Of a stretch of 57,001 nucleotides of DNA, positions 24,169-35,600 are shown in pieces. The stretch's first letter is position 1. Each line of letters starts with the position of its first letter. The DNA comes from a virus. The position numbers were made by a program, and so were the translations under genes. The DNA lies in the IMG/VR virus record IMGVR_UViG_3300042860_002589, positions 1 to 57,001 of that record. One strand, written 5' to 3'. Below the pieces are notes generated by a model. It had not been told where the DNA came from. It did no database searches and worked only from the letters and a program-made list of their open reading frames with translations.

Positions 24169-26829
24169 TTATATTACCTTTAATAGTTTATTAACAAATT
24201 GATCTGTATTTTTCATTTGGAATTTTAATATTAAGTTATCCACGAACGCACTGTTTGGCGTTGCGGGATCAAGTGTTCTTATAACTACCTTGTACCTAAG
24301 GGATTCAGGCATGTAGTCGTAATAGGCTTTAAAGTTGGTAGTTTTTTTAGAGAAGGCAAGTGTTTTTCCTGTTTGTATAAAGTAAGTTTGGGTTTGGCTA
24401 TCAGATGGGTTAGAATACTTAATATATTTATTAGAAAGATAATTAGTTAAATTGATAGCCGGTGTTCCATCTTCTAGTATAACACTTATTGGACTATACT
24501 CTGAGTAGTTAGAGCTTGGGTCGTAACCTATTGTTCCCGAAGTTGCTGAGTATACATACCCATTAAACTTTGAATAATCTATGTATGGATCAGATGAAAG
24601 AATGGCTCTATTCTCAACGCCCTGTGTAGAAAGTTTTTCTCCTAGGCCATACTGGTCCGAATAGCTTCTCACATAAAAATTATTTATAGAAAGTTGAGAA
24701 AAATCTATTAAATTTGGGTCCTTGAAAGAGGCGTCTACTGAATAACTAACAACATAGACGCTTGATGCATCTGGCGTTATCACTTGCAAACTGTTTATGT
24801 TTTCAGAACCTACAACCCTAAAAGAGTTATCAGATAATAGTATGCCATTTTTATACAATTTGATTGAATTTGCTTTTGCGAAAAAGCGTAATGTACAAAG
24901 ACCAGTGCCAACGTTTGGGTACAGCACTTCAGCTGATACATCTGTTGTGCCATAAGGAAGGATTGGTATCCAATCGGATTCTTGTATTGGAATATTTTTT
25001 GTTGTTACGGAAAATTCAATCGAAGCAGTTTGCTTTAAGTCTAATAACTGGTTTAAAGTTTTTGGAATAAAATATTCTGACTTTAATTTTACTTGATTTA
25101 TAAATCCACCGCTACTAATTTTCTTAGATACGTAATAGCCTTTGCTATTTGATAGCCCATTGCCCATCAAAGATTGACTAGAAGAATTTATCTGATCAGA
25201 CGTGGCTATATCGTTTTGTATTAAACCAAACTTTAAAGACTTTATAGAAAAACCATACTCATAAGATCCTATATTGTCTAGAGAATAAGAAGACCTGCTA
25301 AGATCAAATCTATCTGCCATGTGCATAAGTGGCTCTTGATCCTGCACGTCTTTTCCATGGGGGCCCTGAGGGCTTCCTACATGCATCGTGCCGTTATGCT
25401 GTATATCAGAAATAGATAGAGGGTCATCGTCACCCTTAACCGACAAGTACGCACTAGGTGACATTCTAAACTTGCCACCTAACACGTGAGATACAACAGA
25501 CTCTACAAGATTAGTTAACTGATCCGCAGAGTTAAATCTATTTTCCATATCCATTTGCACAAACGATTTTTTGCCTTCTAAGAAAGAAGACAATGAACCA
25601 TAAATTGGTTCAGTGTCGTCACATGGGTATCTATAAGAGTAGTTAATAGGCATGTACTTGCTATTAGTATTGAGGTAAGATGTTTCATTCCTGGTGTTAA
25701 AATAAGAATAAACTAGATCTTGCAGCTTATCATGCTTGTTGACTCTTTTATTTCTAATGCTTTTAATGTAATCATTTAACGTACGTGCTTGCATTTCTGC
25801 TGCAGCAGCTCTTCTATCTATTTTTTTATAAGTTGGTTGGCTGATAACGAACTCTATAGAACTTACTGTGCTGTGACTAAACGAAATATCTTTTGTCGAA
25901 TCAATTAACAATGGAGATTCAAGTACTTTTCCTATTGAACTACTGGAATTTAATGTCAAATCATTTGAGCTATTTATGATTACTTGAAGAATCTGGAAAT
26001 CAATTCCAATGTTTGGAGAAATTCTTATACAATTCATTTCTTCAGGTTTTGAAAACTCTATAGTAAAAGAAGCTTGAGCCCCAGAAATTCCTGGGTAAGA
26101 ATAACCAATCTTATCCTGTAGCCCAACTAAAGAATCAGATATTATTCGAGGTGACTTGATGGTAACATTCCAAGCTTTGTTAGCTTTTTCAGAAAAAATA
26201 TCTTCTATAGAAGACGAAGTCGAAATGTAATTAGAATAATTATTAATATAGTTTTTAACTATAGGGTTTGTATCTAGTTTCCTAAAAGGTTTTCCGTTTT
26301 TTAAAGTCCCTGCAATTATATCTACTTTACAAATTTTGCTTTGGTCAAAAGAACTTCCATCCCTATCTTTTAATTCAAGAGGTTGCCCTTCATTTATATA
26401 GGAATTGGTATCATCAGAAAATGTTTCAACAAATGAACCATTAAACAAATCATCCTCACCAGATATAAAAGCAAAGTTGTCTGCATAAATCTGTAGTTCT
26501 TGAATATTTTTTTCTAACTTTGCTATTTCGGAATGCATTACGTTAGAGTAACTATTCATCGCATACGTAACGGTATTTAAAGAATCAAAATATTGTCTTG
26601 TTTTAATATTTATATCTCTAAAGAAATCTATAATTGCTTCTAATGAAACTAAATTATAAGGCCTGATATAAAGGCCATTATAACTATTCAAATTTGACAT
26701 AGAAGATAGGTTTTTAGCTAAGCTACCTAAACTCCTTTTATCTTTCTTTGCTGAAATTATTAAATCAGAAACAGCTTTTCTAGAACCAAAAGTGTAGGAG
26801 TCTATATAGGGGGAGATGTATTTCCTCAT
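24169..26829 (-). CDS. Large tail/adsorption structural protein, paralogous family
   Basis: An 886-residue protein. A helical N-terminus and coiled coil (to about residue 118, IAKLEKNIQELQIYA) precedes FNGSFVETFSDDT, the junction motif shared with the proteins at 19437 and 21656. Beta-sandwich regions follow. One (about 230-330) has FTIEFSKPEEMNCIRISPN, the strand pattern of discoidin-like carbohydrate-binding domains. The C-terminal RYKVVIRTLDPATP followed by LILKFQMKN corresponds to the shared end domain. Its start overlaps the previous stop as ATGA. Likely a baseplate-periphery or fibre protein. Confidence 0.65.
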   Translation of the reverse strand: MRKYISPYIDSYTFGSRKAVSDLIISAKKDKRSLGSLAKNLSSMSNLNSYNGLYIRPYNLVSLEAIIDFFRDINIKTRQYFDSLNTVTYAMNSYSNVMHSEIAKLEKNIQELQIYADNFAFISGEDDLFNGSFVETFSDDTNSYINEGQPLELKDRDGSSFDQSKICKVDIIAGTLKNGKPFRKLDTNPIVKNYINNYSNYISTSSSIEDIFSEKANKAWNVTIKSPRIISDSLVGLQDKIGYSYPGISGAQASFTIEFSKPEEMNCIRISPNIGIDFQILQVIINSSNDLTLNSSSSIGKVLESPLLIDSTKDISFSHSTVSSIEFVISQPTYKKIDRRAAAAEMQARTLNDYIKSIRNKRVNKHDKLQDLVYSYFNTRNETSYLNTNSKYMPINYSYRYPCDDTEPIYGSLSSFLEGKKSFVQMDMENRFNSADQLTNLVESVVSHVLGGKFRMSPSAYLSVKGDDDPLSISDIQHNGTMHVGSPQGPHGKDVQDQEPLMHMADRFDLSRSSYSLDNIGSYEYGFSIKSLKFGLIQNDIATSDQINSSSQSLMGNGLSNSKGYYVSKKISSGGFINQVKLKSEYFIPKTLNQLLDLKQTASIEFSVTTKNIPIQESDWIPILPYGTTDVSAEVLYPNVGTGLCTLRFFAKANSIKLYKNGILLSDNSFRVVGSENINSLQVITPDASSVYVVSYSVDASFKDPNLIDFSQLSINNFYVRSYSDQYGLGEKLSTQGVENRAILSSDPYIDYSKFNGYVYSATSGTIGYDPSSNYSEYSPISVILEDGTPAINLTNYLSNKYIKYSNPSDSQTQTYFIQTGKTLAFSKKTTNFKAYYDYMPESLRYKVVIRTLDPATPNSAFVDNLILKFQMKNTDQFVNKLLKVI

Positions 26830-29024
26830 GTTGTTTTATACCAATCCTCGCCTGAATAATTTTGTAGATCATAAACCACACCAGCTGTTAGAGCAGCGCT
26901 TATTGTCTCTTTTATTTTAGCATTGCTCATGTAAGTTTTCAAGTTTTCCGGCAGTTGGATTACGACATAACCACCGTTAGAATAAGCGTATCCGTCTGGG
27001 CCCATTATATCCCAGTTAGATCTTACTTCTGGGTAGTTGTCTAGTATTTCTTTTAGTGGGATAACCGAGGATACGCCACCACCCTTAAGTCTTAAGTCGT
27101 CCACCTTTAAGGTGTCTATGAAATTATAATCAGATACATAAACCGTACACAATAGGATGTTTAATGGATTATAATTTGGATGAGATGGGTCAAAAATGTC
27201 ACCATTCTTAGTATACTTTAAGGTATTTTCATTTTCAATGTTATCATTATTAACTACCTGTATGCTTGATGAGTTTTCTACAAGAATACTTCTTGGCTCT
27301 AGATAAAAATAGATTGGCTTGTTCATTTGTATGTCATCTTTAAACAAAAATGGGTTTAACTTTATGTCCTTTTTGTCTAAAACTTTTATTGGTACGGCAG
27401 AAGAGGCAACAGCATAATCAACTTTTATAGATCTGATGTCGTTAGGTACGACTGCAGACTTAAATTCTATATAGCCAGTAGAATTGTTAAACGATGCTAT
27501 TTCTGAAAAAGGAATAAGATCCCAATTATTGGTCGTTGTATTTTTTATATATACAAAAACAAAAGGCTTTATTGGCGATGCGAAATAAGAAAGATTATCT
27601 GATGGCTCATGTATAACGGCAAATGGGATTTGTCTTAGCTTAATAGATGTAGAGTCTATTATGATTGGGGTCTCTTGTTTAACGTCTACGTATGGTTTTC
27701 CAAGTATTTTTGACCAACCAACATTGTTGAAGTTGGTGGTGTCATAGAAGGCTTTTACAGTACAGGTGTTTTCATCTTCCAACGCATATTGCTTTAGCCA
27801 AAAAATGTCTTCATTGTATATCTTGTCTAAATCTAATTTATATGTTTTAGTAAACGACCCAGAAGACACACCCACATGCCATGGATTTTTTTTGCTTAAA
27901 CTACTTTGTGGCTTTTGTAATTGTATGGCTGTTTTGTTTTTAAACTTTATATTATATATTGGGCATATAAGTTTGTTGGGAACGTTTATGTTTGTGATTG
28001 GTATGCTTTGGAAACCAGCATAGTCCATGTCATCATTCAAAACGTTTCCATCATAGTCTGTTGCCATTACAGCTATATAAATATTTTGAGCACCGTCTTT
28101 TTCTAAGTATTCTGAATAAGAAATGTTTGTTCCTAAAAACTTTTTTGCTGCTAGATCATAAAAACCGTAAACTAAACCATCAGAAGCAAAGTTAGAATTC
28201 TTTTCTAAATATACATTAGTGATAGAGTTAAAGTCACCAATCATTCCTCTCATCTCAGTGGTGGACGCTAGGCTTACATCCATACCAACTGGTAGACCGC
28301 TATCATTACAGAGGCATACCACTCCATCAAGATAGGTTATCCTACTCTTGTTCTGTGGCGATACTCTAGTCGTTTTTGCCTGATTAGGCTGAAGGAAACT
28401 TGCGTATAAATGCTTATGAGAAGTTGGGGTCACTACGTCATTACTGTAGCTAGCCTCACTACTCAGAGAACTAATGTTAACATCATAGGTTAAGTCTACT
28501 TGATCTGCACCGTTATAGGTTTCTTTGCTTTGTGCCAATGTTACATAGTTTATGTATGGGCTTGTCGAAGAAGTTGTCTGCCCTGTGGGTGCAACTTTTT
28601 TCTCGCTTATAACCAGTGGTTCAGTTGGCGAAACAATTGCTTTAGCAATGTCGAGTGATATCTCGCCCCAGCCTTTTGTAACTCCATTGTTTATTTTAAG
28701 TGAAGCAACTGATGTAAGGTTTAATGCTTGGCCTGCTTCTATTTTATCTGTGGAGTCAGTTTCATATACAAAAGTTTCTTTGACATTATCCTCATCTTTG
28801 TAGTAAAAACTAGTTACAGTCAAAGGTAGCTTATAGAAATCTGCACTAGTAAATTTGTCTGTTCTTGGCGTATTTGCAATAGTTAAACTTGAAACTTGTT
28901 TTGTTGTTTTAACATCAATGAAACCAGTCACTACCTTATCTGGGTCTGGTTTAGTAATCCATTCAAAATAATCCTCTTCTTCGCCTTCTGAACTATTTTG
29001 AAATACTATTTGCTCAATAAACAT
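26826..29024 (-). CDS. Large virion structural protein of unknown fold
   Basis: A 732-residue protein, almost wholly beta-rich, Asn/Ser/Thr-rich, with no long coiled coil. The ATG at 29024, starting MFIEQIVFQNSSEG, is preferred because it reduces the overlap with the upstream gene to 11 bp. The earlier in-frame codon at 29057 is TTG. The central part has repeated short strands and the sequence DVNISSLSSEASY; no catalytic or named domain is recognised. Position in an unbroken tail block between two other giant structural proteins is the basis of the call. Confidence 0.55.
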   Translation of the reverse strand: MFIEQIVFQNSSEGEEEDYFEWITKPDPDKVVTGFIDVKTTKQVSSLTIANTPRTDKFTSADFYKLPLTVTSFYYKDEDNVKETFVYETDSTDKIEAGQALNLTSVASLKINNGVTKGWGEISLDIAKAIVSPTEPLVISEKKVAPTGQTTSSTSPYINYVTLAQSKETYNGADQVDLTYDVNISSLSSEASYSNDVVTPTSHKHLYASFLQPNQAKTTRVSPQNKSRITYLDGVVCLCNDSGLPVGMDVSLASTTEMRGMIGDFNSITNVYLEKNSNFASDGLVYGFYDLAAKKFLGTNISYSEYLEKDGAQNIYIAVMATDYDGNVLNDDMDYAGFQSIPITNINVPNKLICPIYNIKFKNKTAIQLQKPQSSLSKKNPWHVGVSSGSFTKTYKLDLDKIYNEDIFWLKQYALEDENTCTVKAFYDTTNFNNVGWSKILGKPYVDVKQETPIIIDSTSIKLRQIPFAVIHEPSDNLSYFASPIKPFVFVYIKNTTTNNWDLIPFSEIASFNNSTGYIEFKSAVVPNDIRSIKVDYAVASSAVPIKVLDKKDIKLNPFLFKDDIQMNKPIYFYLEPRSILVENSSSIQVVNNDNIENENTLKYTKNGDIFDPSHPNYNPLNILLCTVYVSDYNFIDTLKVDDLRLKGGGVSSVIPLKEILDNYPEVRSNWDIMGPDGYAYSNGGYVVIQLPENLKTYMSNAKIKETISAALTAGVVYDLQNYSGEDWYKTT

Positions 29025-32000
29025 TCCGCATTGCGTTGGGTCCAAATGCGCCACCAAGCTTACTACCGCTTGCCTGTATCAGTACGTATTTATATTGGTT
29101 GTCTTTAGGATTGTTGATATTTAAGAAAAATCTTTTTGCACCGCCTGCTTCTATAACCGCTACGTCTATAAGGTCTTTTTCTTTTGCACCTGCTGCACGT
29201 CGTGTATTGAAAGCAGTTAGGCCAGCAGTTGGGCTGCATACTTCTTTAGTAAACTGGATTCTTGATATTGTTATATCAGCAGCTCCAGCGTAAATTTTTA
29301 TTGATAGAATATCTTCTTTATCTGTTCTATCAAGAATGCTATCAGGTATTTGTACTATAAAATTACAGACAAGTTTATCTGGAGTTTTGCTTGGGATAGA
29401 GCCAGTGTATGATATTCTTCGTATTCTACCAGTAGCAGCAGACCCTACTGGATCACTTAATATAGCAGCTTCTATATACGATATGACTGCAGCGCCTATA
29501 GATGGTTTTTTTTCATAAAACTTTGTTATTTGTTTTTTATAATCATCTACCTTACCTTCATGCAGTTTTGTGCACCATACGTAAGCCATCGCAGACTTTG
29601 TTTCAGAATCAAGCTGTTGATCTACATAGGCTAGTCCTGCCTTTGTTTGTAAAGAAGTTAAGGCTGCACCAGTTTGTGATCCTAATGTTCCATCGGTTAC
29701 AACTGAATACCCAGCGGCTTTGAGAGTCCATTGAAGATAATGTACGTAGTTTCCGGTATTAACATCTCCTGTTCTTGGGCCTACGGAGTATTGCTTGTAG
29801 GTGTTTCCAAGGTCTATATCTCCAGTGTATGGAAAATGATTTCCCGCTTGTGCGTCACCTGTAACATGTATTGCCTTATAGTTTATTAAGTCTTGGACGC
29901 AAGCATATTTGTTTGTCATGCCTCTTCCTAGCCTAGTTATGGGTACATCAAATGTTGACTGTACTGATATGCTTTGCTTGGATCTTGCAAATTGCCACGT
30001 AGTGTCTACCGGGTCATCTGACCCTGGTTTAATTCGTGTTCCTACTTTTTCATAAACTGATTTAAAGTTCTTGATAGTGATAGGAAGGCTTAATGTAAAA
30101 TCAGCTTGAAAAGAAAGATCAAAAGCAAGTGACGCTTCAGTGCTTCTGACCGCTCTATAACTTGTTTTAAAATCATAACTATAACTAAACGGTACGTCAT
30201 TTGTTGCACTAGTTTGGTTGCCTCTGTTGTTTGTGACAGAGTTAATTCTATCTTTAATGTAGAATTGTCCAAACGTTGCAGGGATATTGAGGGGCATGGA
30301 CATGGTCGTAGTTTTAACTACCGGGCTGCCCAAGGCTTCGGTAGCTGATATAGAGTAGGTGTAGTATGGTGTTGTTATACCAGAAGACAAAGGAGTCGTA
30401 AGACGTGTTCCATTTTTGGGTATAATCGTTTCATTAGTAAACTCTATATAATAGGATATAACATCATTAGATGAATTATAGAATTGCCCATATGAGTTGT
30501 CTACTGATTTAGAGAAATCCTGCAAGAATATTTCTTTGTATGACATTGTGTCTATAGTTCTGTACAAGTCTCCGTTTTGATCTTTGTTTATCTGGAACTG
30601 AGCATACTCATCTAATTTATCATTTTTTATTAAAACGTCGTTATAGTCATACTCATCATTAGATGTTGGACCGTTTATGGCCCAGGAAGTTTTCCAAGCA
30701 GTAGCGTGCATAAGCACCGGTGTAAGCAGCGTGCTAGAAGAATTATTTGAGGAGTTTCCTGAAGTAAAGTACTTTGATATCAAACCAACTATAATTGAAT
30801 TATAGAATACTTTTAATGGCCCTTCTGCATCAGAGGTTAACAACACCGAACCAACGCTTGCCGACTCTGGCAAAGCGCCGCCTTGGATGTAATCTGTTCC
30901 AGCTTTTGAGTTTATAGAAACGGTGTTAGATATGATAGTACCAGCACTAACTCCCCCTGATTCAATTGCTCCTACTTTATTAACTGTTAGAACTGGTCCA
31001 ACGTTTGTTGATATTGATTGATAGGCGCTCATTGAACTAGCAAAAGCTGAGACTGTTTGCGCTATTTTTCCATAAGCACCGAAGCCCGTGTCAAAGACTT
31101 CGCTCCTGATGTCCCACGATCTATTATCTTCGTACTCATTGATTGAGCTGTATGGGTACTGGGCTGCATCTGTGCTTCTATTATAAGTTACGGACGTTGC
31201 GGCACCGCTTACTAGGTCAGTTAATGGGATAGGGTATATCGACTTTACGGAAAGAGTAGGATTGCCTTCAAATTCAACGAATAAACAGCCACCATTGTTT
31301 AAGAATGTTGTTATCTTTGCCTGATACTGCTCTATGTTTGTGTTAGAGTTGACCACAAGAATTAAAAAATCAAAAGTTTTTACTTGATCATGCGTGATAG
31401 TAGACAAGTCTACTGTCCAATATGAGTCGTCTAAACTAGTCGGGACTATAGCTGCTTGTTCCGATATTGGATTTTTAAAAAGGTAATTAAATATATTGAT
31501 TGGGTTACTGTCTAAGTTTAACTTAGTAAAAATCTTATGGTGATCAACGTAACTTGCTTTTGTATTTGCCTTGATCACTGCTGCTTTTACCACGCCTCTA
31601 GACCTAGCAGAGTTACCTAGCAGCCCTTCTAGTCTGTTAGCATAGTTAAAGCTTCTATTTATCTTGCCTACTATTCTCCAACTAAAAACTTCGTACGTTC
31701 TGTCGTCTGTTATAGCTTTTTTGTTTACATAAATATTGTAGCCTCTATCGTCGAAAACCCCGCCTGTAGAAAATTTATTTTGTATACTTTCCGTTGACTT
31801 AACTGCATACGTATTGTCGTATTTTGAACCATAATCTACTACGCTAGCTTCTTCCGACTCTTCATTAAATAATTGTATTGGCGTTATATTTTCCTTATAA
31901 GCTAATGATTGGTTAACGAGATAGTTATCTGAGTCTAATTCAATCTTTGGATAAGACAAAAACAAATTTACTGGGTTTGGTTCTTCTAACAAAACTATTA

Positions 32001-32652
32001 TCTTGTACAATCTCTCGCTTAAAGAAACTTGCTTTTCGTTATATGACTCAAGAACTACCCTGTACTTTTTTTTGCCATTAAGATCAACATACTCTGAGCC
32101 ATCTGGGTTCAAGACCATTATGTCTTGCAGGTCTATGGAGTCTCTTTTTCTTTCAATATTTTGTATTTCAGAGGTCTTGATAATGTCGAAATATTCTTTG
32201 CCATTATAGAAAACTTTTTGTACTAGACTTCCACTCATCAAAGACTTGACAGTAAAGTATCTACTTACATAGTATGAATAAATATAATCAGATACTGAGT
32301 TTTCGCCAATCATATTTTGATTTAAAATATTTACGTCTACATAGCTAGTGTTATTTCTTTGGCTGTTTCTATAATTGGTCACGTATATATCGGAAGATGG
32401 AAATTTTGAGTTTCCAGATAACGGATCAAATAACATTCCAACTTCATTAGCTAACAAAGATACTTGTTCGTTTTTGTAATCAATAAAGTTTTCTTTTATT
32501 GAAGAAGAAGAATCTACTACAGTTAAACTATTTCCCGGAGTTACTTCATCAACTTTAAAGTATGCTAAATTTACCGAGTTAGCTGGCAAAGCCGATCCGG
32601 TTCTAATCTTTTTTTCTTTTGAGTTTTCTATGTTGTTTGTAAACTTTTTCAT
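29014..32652 (-). CDS. Very large virion protein with amidotransferase-like and peptidoglycan-binding-like domains
   Basis: A 1,212-residue protein. About residues 425-460 read DFLILVVNSNTNIEQYQ then LNNGGCLFVEFEG, the strand-helix pattern of GATase1/ThuA or DUF4159-like Rossmann folds. Near residue 665, DEYDYNDVLI resembles the calcium-binding-like motif of LruC/DUF4114 proteins. Near residues 985-1040, YVHYLQWTLKAAGYSV then DGTLGSQTGAALTSLQ matches PG_binding_1. The rest is beta-rich. The peptidoglycan-binding-like part suggests contact with the cell wall during adsorption. No catalytic residues for an amidotransferase are evident, so that fold may be structural. Domain calls are tentative. 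Confidence 0.6.
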   Translation of the reverse strand: MKKFTNNIENSKEKKIRTGSALPANSVNLAYFKVDEVTPGNSLTVVDSSSSIKENFIDYKNEQVSLLANEVGMLFDPLSGNSKFPSSDIYVTNYRNSQRNNTSYVDVNILNQNMIGENSVSDYIYSYYVSRYFTVKSLMSGSLVQKVFYNGKEYFDIIKTSEIQNIERKRDSIDLQDIMVLNPDGSEYVDLNGKKKYRVVLESYNEKQVSLSERLYKIIVLLEEPNPVNLFLSYPKIELDSDNYLVNQSLAYKENITPIQLFNEESEEASVVDYGSKYDNTYAVKSTESIQNKFSTGGVFDDRGYNIYVNKKAITDDRTYEVFSWRIVGKINRSFNYANRLEGLLGNSARSRGVVKAAVIKANTKASYVDHHKIFTKLNLDSNPINIFNYLFKNPISEQAAIVPTSLDDSYWTVDLSTITHDQVKTFDFLILVVNSNTNIEQYQAKITTFLNNGGCLFVEFEGNPTLSVKSIYPIPLTDLVSGAATSVTYNRSTDAAQYPYSSINEYEDNRSWDIRSEVFDTGFGAYGKIAQTVSAFASSMSAYQSISTNVGPVLTVNKVGAIESGGVSAGTIISNTVSINSKAGTDYIQGGALPESASVGSVLLTSDAEGPLKVFYNSIIVGLISKYFTSGNSSNNSSSTLLTPVLMHATAWKTSWAINGPTSNDEYDYNDVLIKNDKLDEYAQFQINKDQNGDLYRTIDTMSYKEIFLQDFSKSVDNSYGQFYNSSNDVISYYIEFTNETIIPKNGTRLTTPLSSGITTPYYTYSISATEALGSPVVKTTTMSMPLNIPATFGQFYIKDRINSVTNNRGNQTSATNDVPFSYSYDFKTSYRAVRSTEASLAFDLSFQADFTLSLPITIKNFKSVYEKVGTRIKPGSDDPVDTTWQFARSKQSISVQSTFDVPITRLGRGMTNKYACVQDLINYKAIHVTGDAQAGNHFPYTGDIDLGNTYKQYSVGPRTGDVNTGNYVHYLQWTLKAAGYSVVTDGTLGSQTGAALTSLQTKAGLAYVDQQLDSETKSAMAYVWCTKLHEGKVDDYKKQITKFYEKKPSIGAAVISYIEAAILSDPVGSAATGRIRRISYTGSIPSKTPDKLVCNFIVQIPDSILDRTDKEDILSIKIYAGAADITISRIQFTKEVCSPTAGLTAFNTRRAAGAKEKDLIDVAVIEAGGAKRFFLNINNPKDNQYKYVLIQASGSKLGGAFGPNAMRNVY

Positions 32653-32668
32653 CTATGTTCCATCTATA

Positions 32669-35600
32669 TTAGCTTGGGTATATTTGTCTGTTGTTGTCTA
32701 GGGAATAGTAATCGTTTCCAAGAATACCCAGCTGATACTGCGTTAATCTTGGTATCTTAAACCATTTTGGCAAAGATACATTTGGTGTTGCGCTCTTTTG
32801 AGCTGGGTTTCCAGTCAAGTAATCTATCTTATAAACTGGGGTAGAAGACACAAAAGAAAAATCACTTGCAGTAAACGTATCTTGCACCGACGTAACACGA
32901 CCAGATGAATTCAAAATGGCATCTTGCGAATCTTCAAACCAATGTACTATGTCTCCTGATATAGTAACTGGGGATGACACATTATTGGAGCTAAATTCTG
33001 TTTCTACAACAGCAAACCAATATCCTGGGGTAGCTGAAGACTGTGCCGTGATTGGACCAATGGTAAACGAACCATCTTCCAAGGACACTACAGAATTATA
33101 AGTTGGCTTTGTTATAGCTGAATACAAGGTTCTACCCAGTCTATAGTAAACCCTAACAGAAGAAGTGTCTTTAGTTTTAGAGGACAGCATTCCTTTTATT
33201 GATAAGGTACTTACTCCATCGGCTTTTATTATCTGTGGGTCTACCTCAGCGTAGAGACTATCTAGGCCTGACTCTGACTTTACTATTGAATAGTTTAATG
33301 TAGCAGAGTCGTTAGCCATGCTATACCCACTTTGTACCCCAGATATGTACAGGGGAGCGTTATTTACGATAGCTGGAGTAGCACCGGAATAAGCTACTCT
33401 TGCGTAAGCAAAGCCGTTATTGTCTGTTTCTACCGAGCTTGGTTCTACGGACAAGAGACTTGATGTAATATTATACTTTTGATACGGTTTTGGGTTTCCG
33501 TTTTTATCGTAACTTTCTATTGTTAATATAGAATAGTCAGAAGCCGGGTCATCAATTAGATATCCTGGGTTTGTCTCTGCTAAAAATCTATCATACTCAT
33601 AAACTGAGTCAGTCAAATAAACAAATCCCTCGTTTAACAATGACTTCATTGGCGAATGATACACTCCTGAAGGTGTAGACGAATCAAACAACGTAGATTC
33701 ATAGGTGACTGCGTAATTGGTGTCACCAGTAATTGGAGTAGCGTGGAACAATATTTTAGTTTTCAACTTATTATTACTGTCAAGGTATTCGTTGTCTACT
33801 GAATAAGCATTTCTAACTTTATATTTTACCGTATAGGTTCTGCCAGGCACCATAGATCCCGCTGGCATTGTTATTTTTTCAGTATTTGAGCTACCATTTT
33901 CTAAAAGATATAATTCTGTTATTGGATCATATACCGAGACTTCATAAATGTTTTTATAACCAACGTATAAATAATTGTTTTTTCTTGCCTCTAAATACTC
34001 TGTGTTAAAACTACCGAAAACTGATGGTGTCGCAGCATCGATAAAGGCTACTTGCGTCAAGCTAGTGCTAGGGTTGCTTAAAGATTCTATAATAACTGGC
34101 GCACCTTGCTTTGCGTGGCCAGACAAAACTATCTGATGATAAGGGTTAGAGGATGTATAGGTGACATTTTCTGTCACTGGTCTTGCATATACATAGGTTT
34201 CTTGGTTATTAAGGTAATACCAGCCTGTGTGTATTTCTGATTCAAAGTCTTTATTATGTTTTGTATTTAGTCTTGACCTAACTACTACAGAAGGTATGTA
34301 AACATCATTGTCTGTCCCCTGCTTTAGTTCATTGTAAGAATCAGCAGGTACATACATAGTGTTAGGCACTCTGAGATCATCGTCTTCACTTATAGAGTAG
34401 TACGGTATAACTGAACTTTTATCTGTCCAAACCTCAAATGAGTTGTCTGATGAATCAGCTGGAATTGCTGAAATATTATTTACAATGTATTTGTTTGGCG
34501 TTAATAAATTAAAGTCAAAGTTATATCTATGGACATCTATACTAGAAATAGAATCAGATAATTCATAGCTTGCACCAATGTCTTCCTCCGACTTAATAAC
34601 TCCTCTTTCAGACAATCTAAAGTACACAGGTGTTGCTGATGTTTTTTCAAAATACTTCCATTCCCCTACGGTAAGCGGGTAGTTGTTTTGTCCAACACCA
34701 TTAAGGGAATATTTTCTATTGCTCGGCACGGCATAAGGGTCCCAGTAAACCGAAAGTGTTGTCGGAGTACTTGATAAAGAATAAGATGGCGTAGCAAAAA
34801 ATTGAGGACTTGTTATGTCTGAATCTATCATTAATCCAGGAACAAAATAATTTATATTAAACTGTGGATGGTTTACATAACCACCATAACCGTTATATCC
34901 ATAACCAGGCGTAGAGTAATCCGGGTCTATGTACGCATCTTCTGGGACGGTATTCCTTAACACCAAAGCGTTATAGGTTGGAGAGGACTGAGCCGGTGGG
35001 AATCCTTTTGCTAAAGCAACTAGGGAATTAAAAGGTATACTAAAAGATGGGGTAGCAGTACCAGATGAGGTGGAGTATGGCCTTAAGACGCCAGAGGTTT
35101 TTACTGCAGAGGTATAGCCAATTGAAGGGGTACTAGAAAGCATGCTCGATCCATACTCGATCTGCATTTTCGAAATAGTTGGTGTTGTAATTGTATAGTA
35201 CGGCGACGGCAAGGTCGAGGTAGAAGCGTTAGCATAGCTCGTTGTATAGTACTTTGCGGTTGCGTGACCCTTAGGGTGTATCCATCCAGAGTTACTGGTA
35301 CTGTGTCCGCTTATCGTATATAGCGGTGTAGTGCTTGAATAAATAAAGTGACCAAAGCTTACTCTTGCTTCTGTCACATTAGATATATGTATTGTGTTGC
35401 TGGCTGTTGTTGAAGTATTGTCAACATAATTAACATTTGTAGTTTTTGACTTGAACTGCACATCCGAGTTAGTTCTATTTGTCGCGATGTTAAAAATAGA
35501 ATACAATGGACCAGCTGCATAGATGTCACTAACTGTATTGAGTGTATAGTTAGCATAATAAGTAACACCTGACACAACTAGCTCTACTAAAAACTTTATT

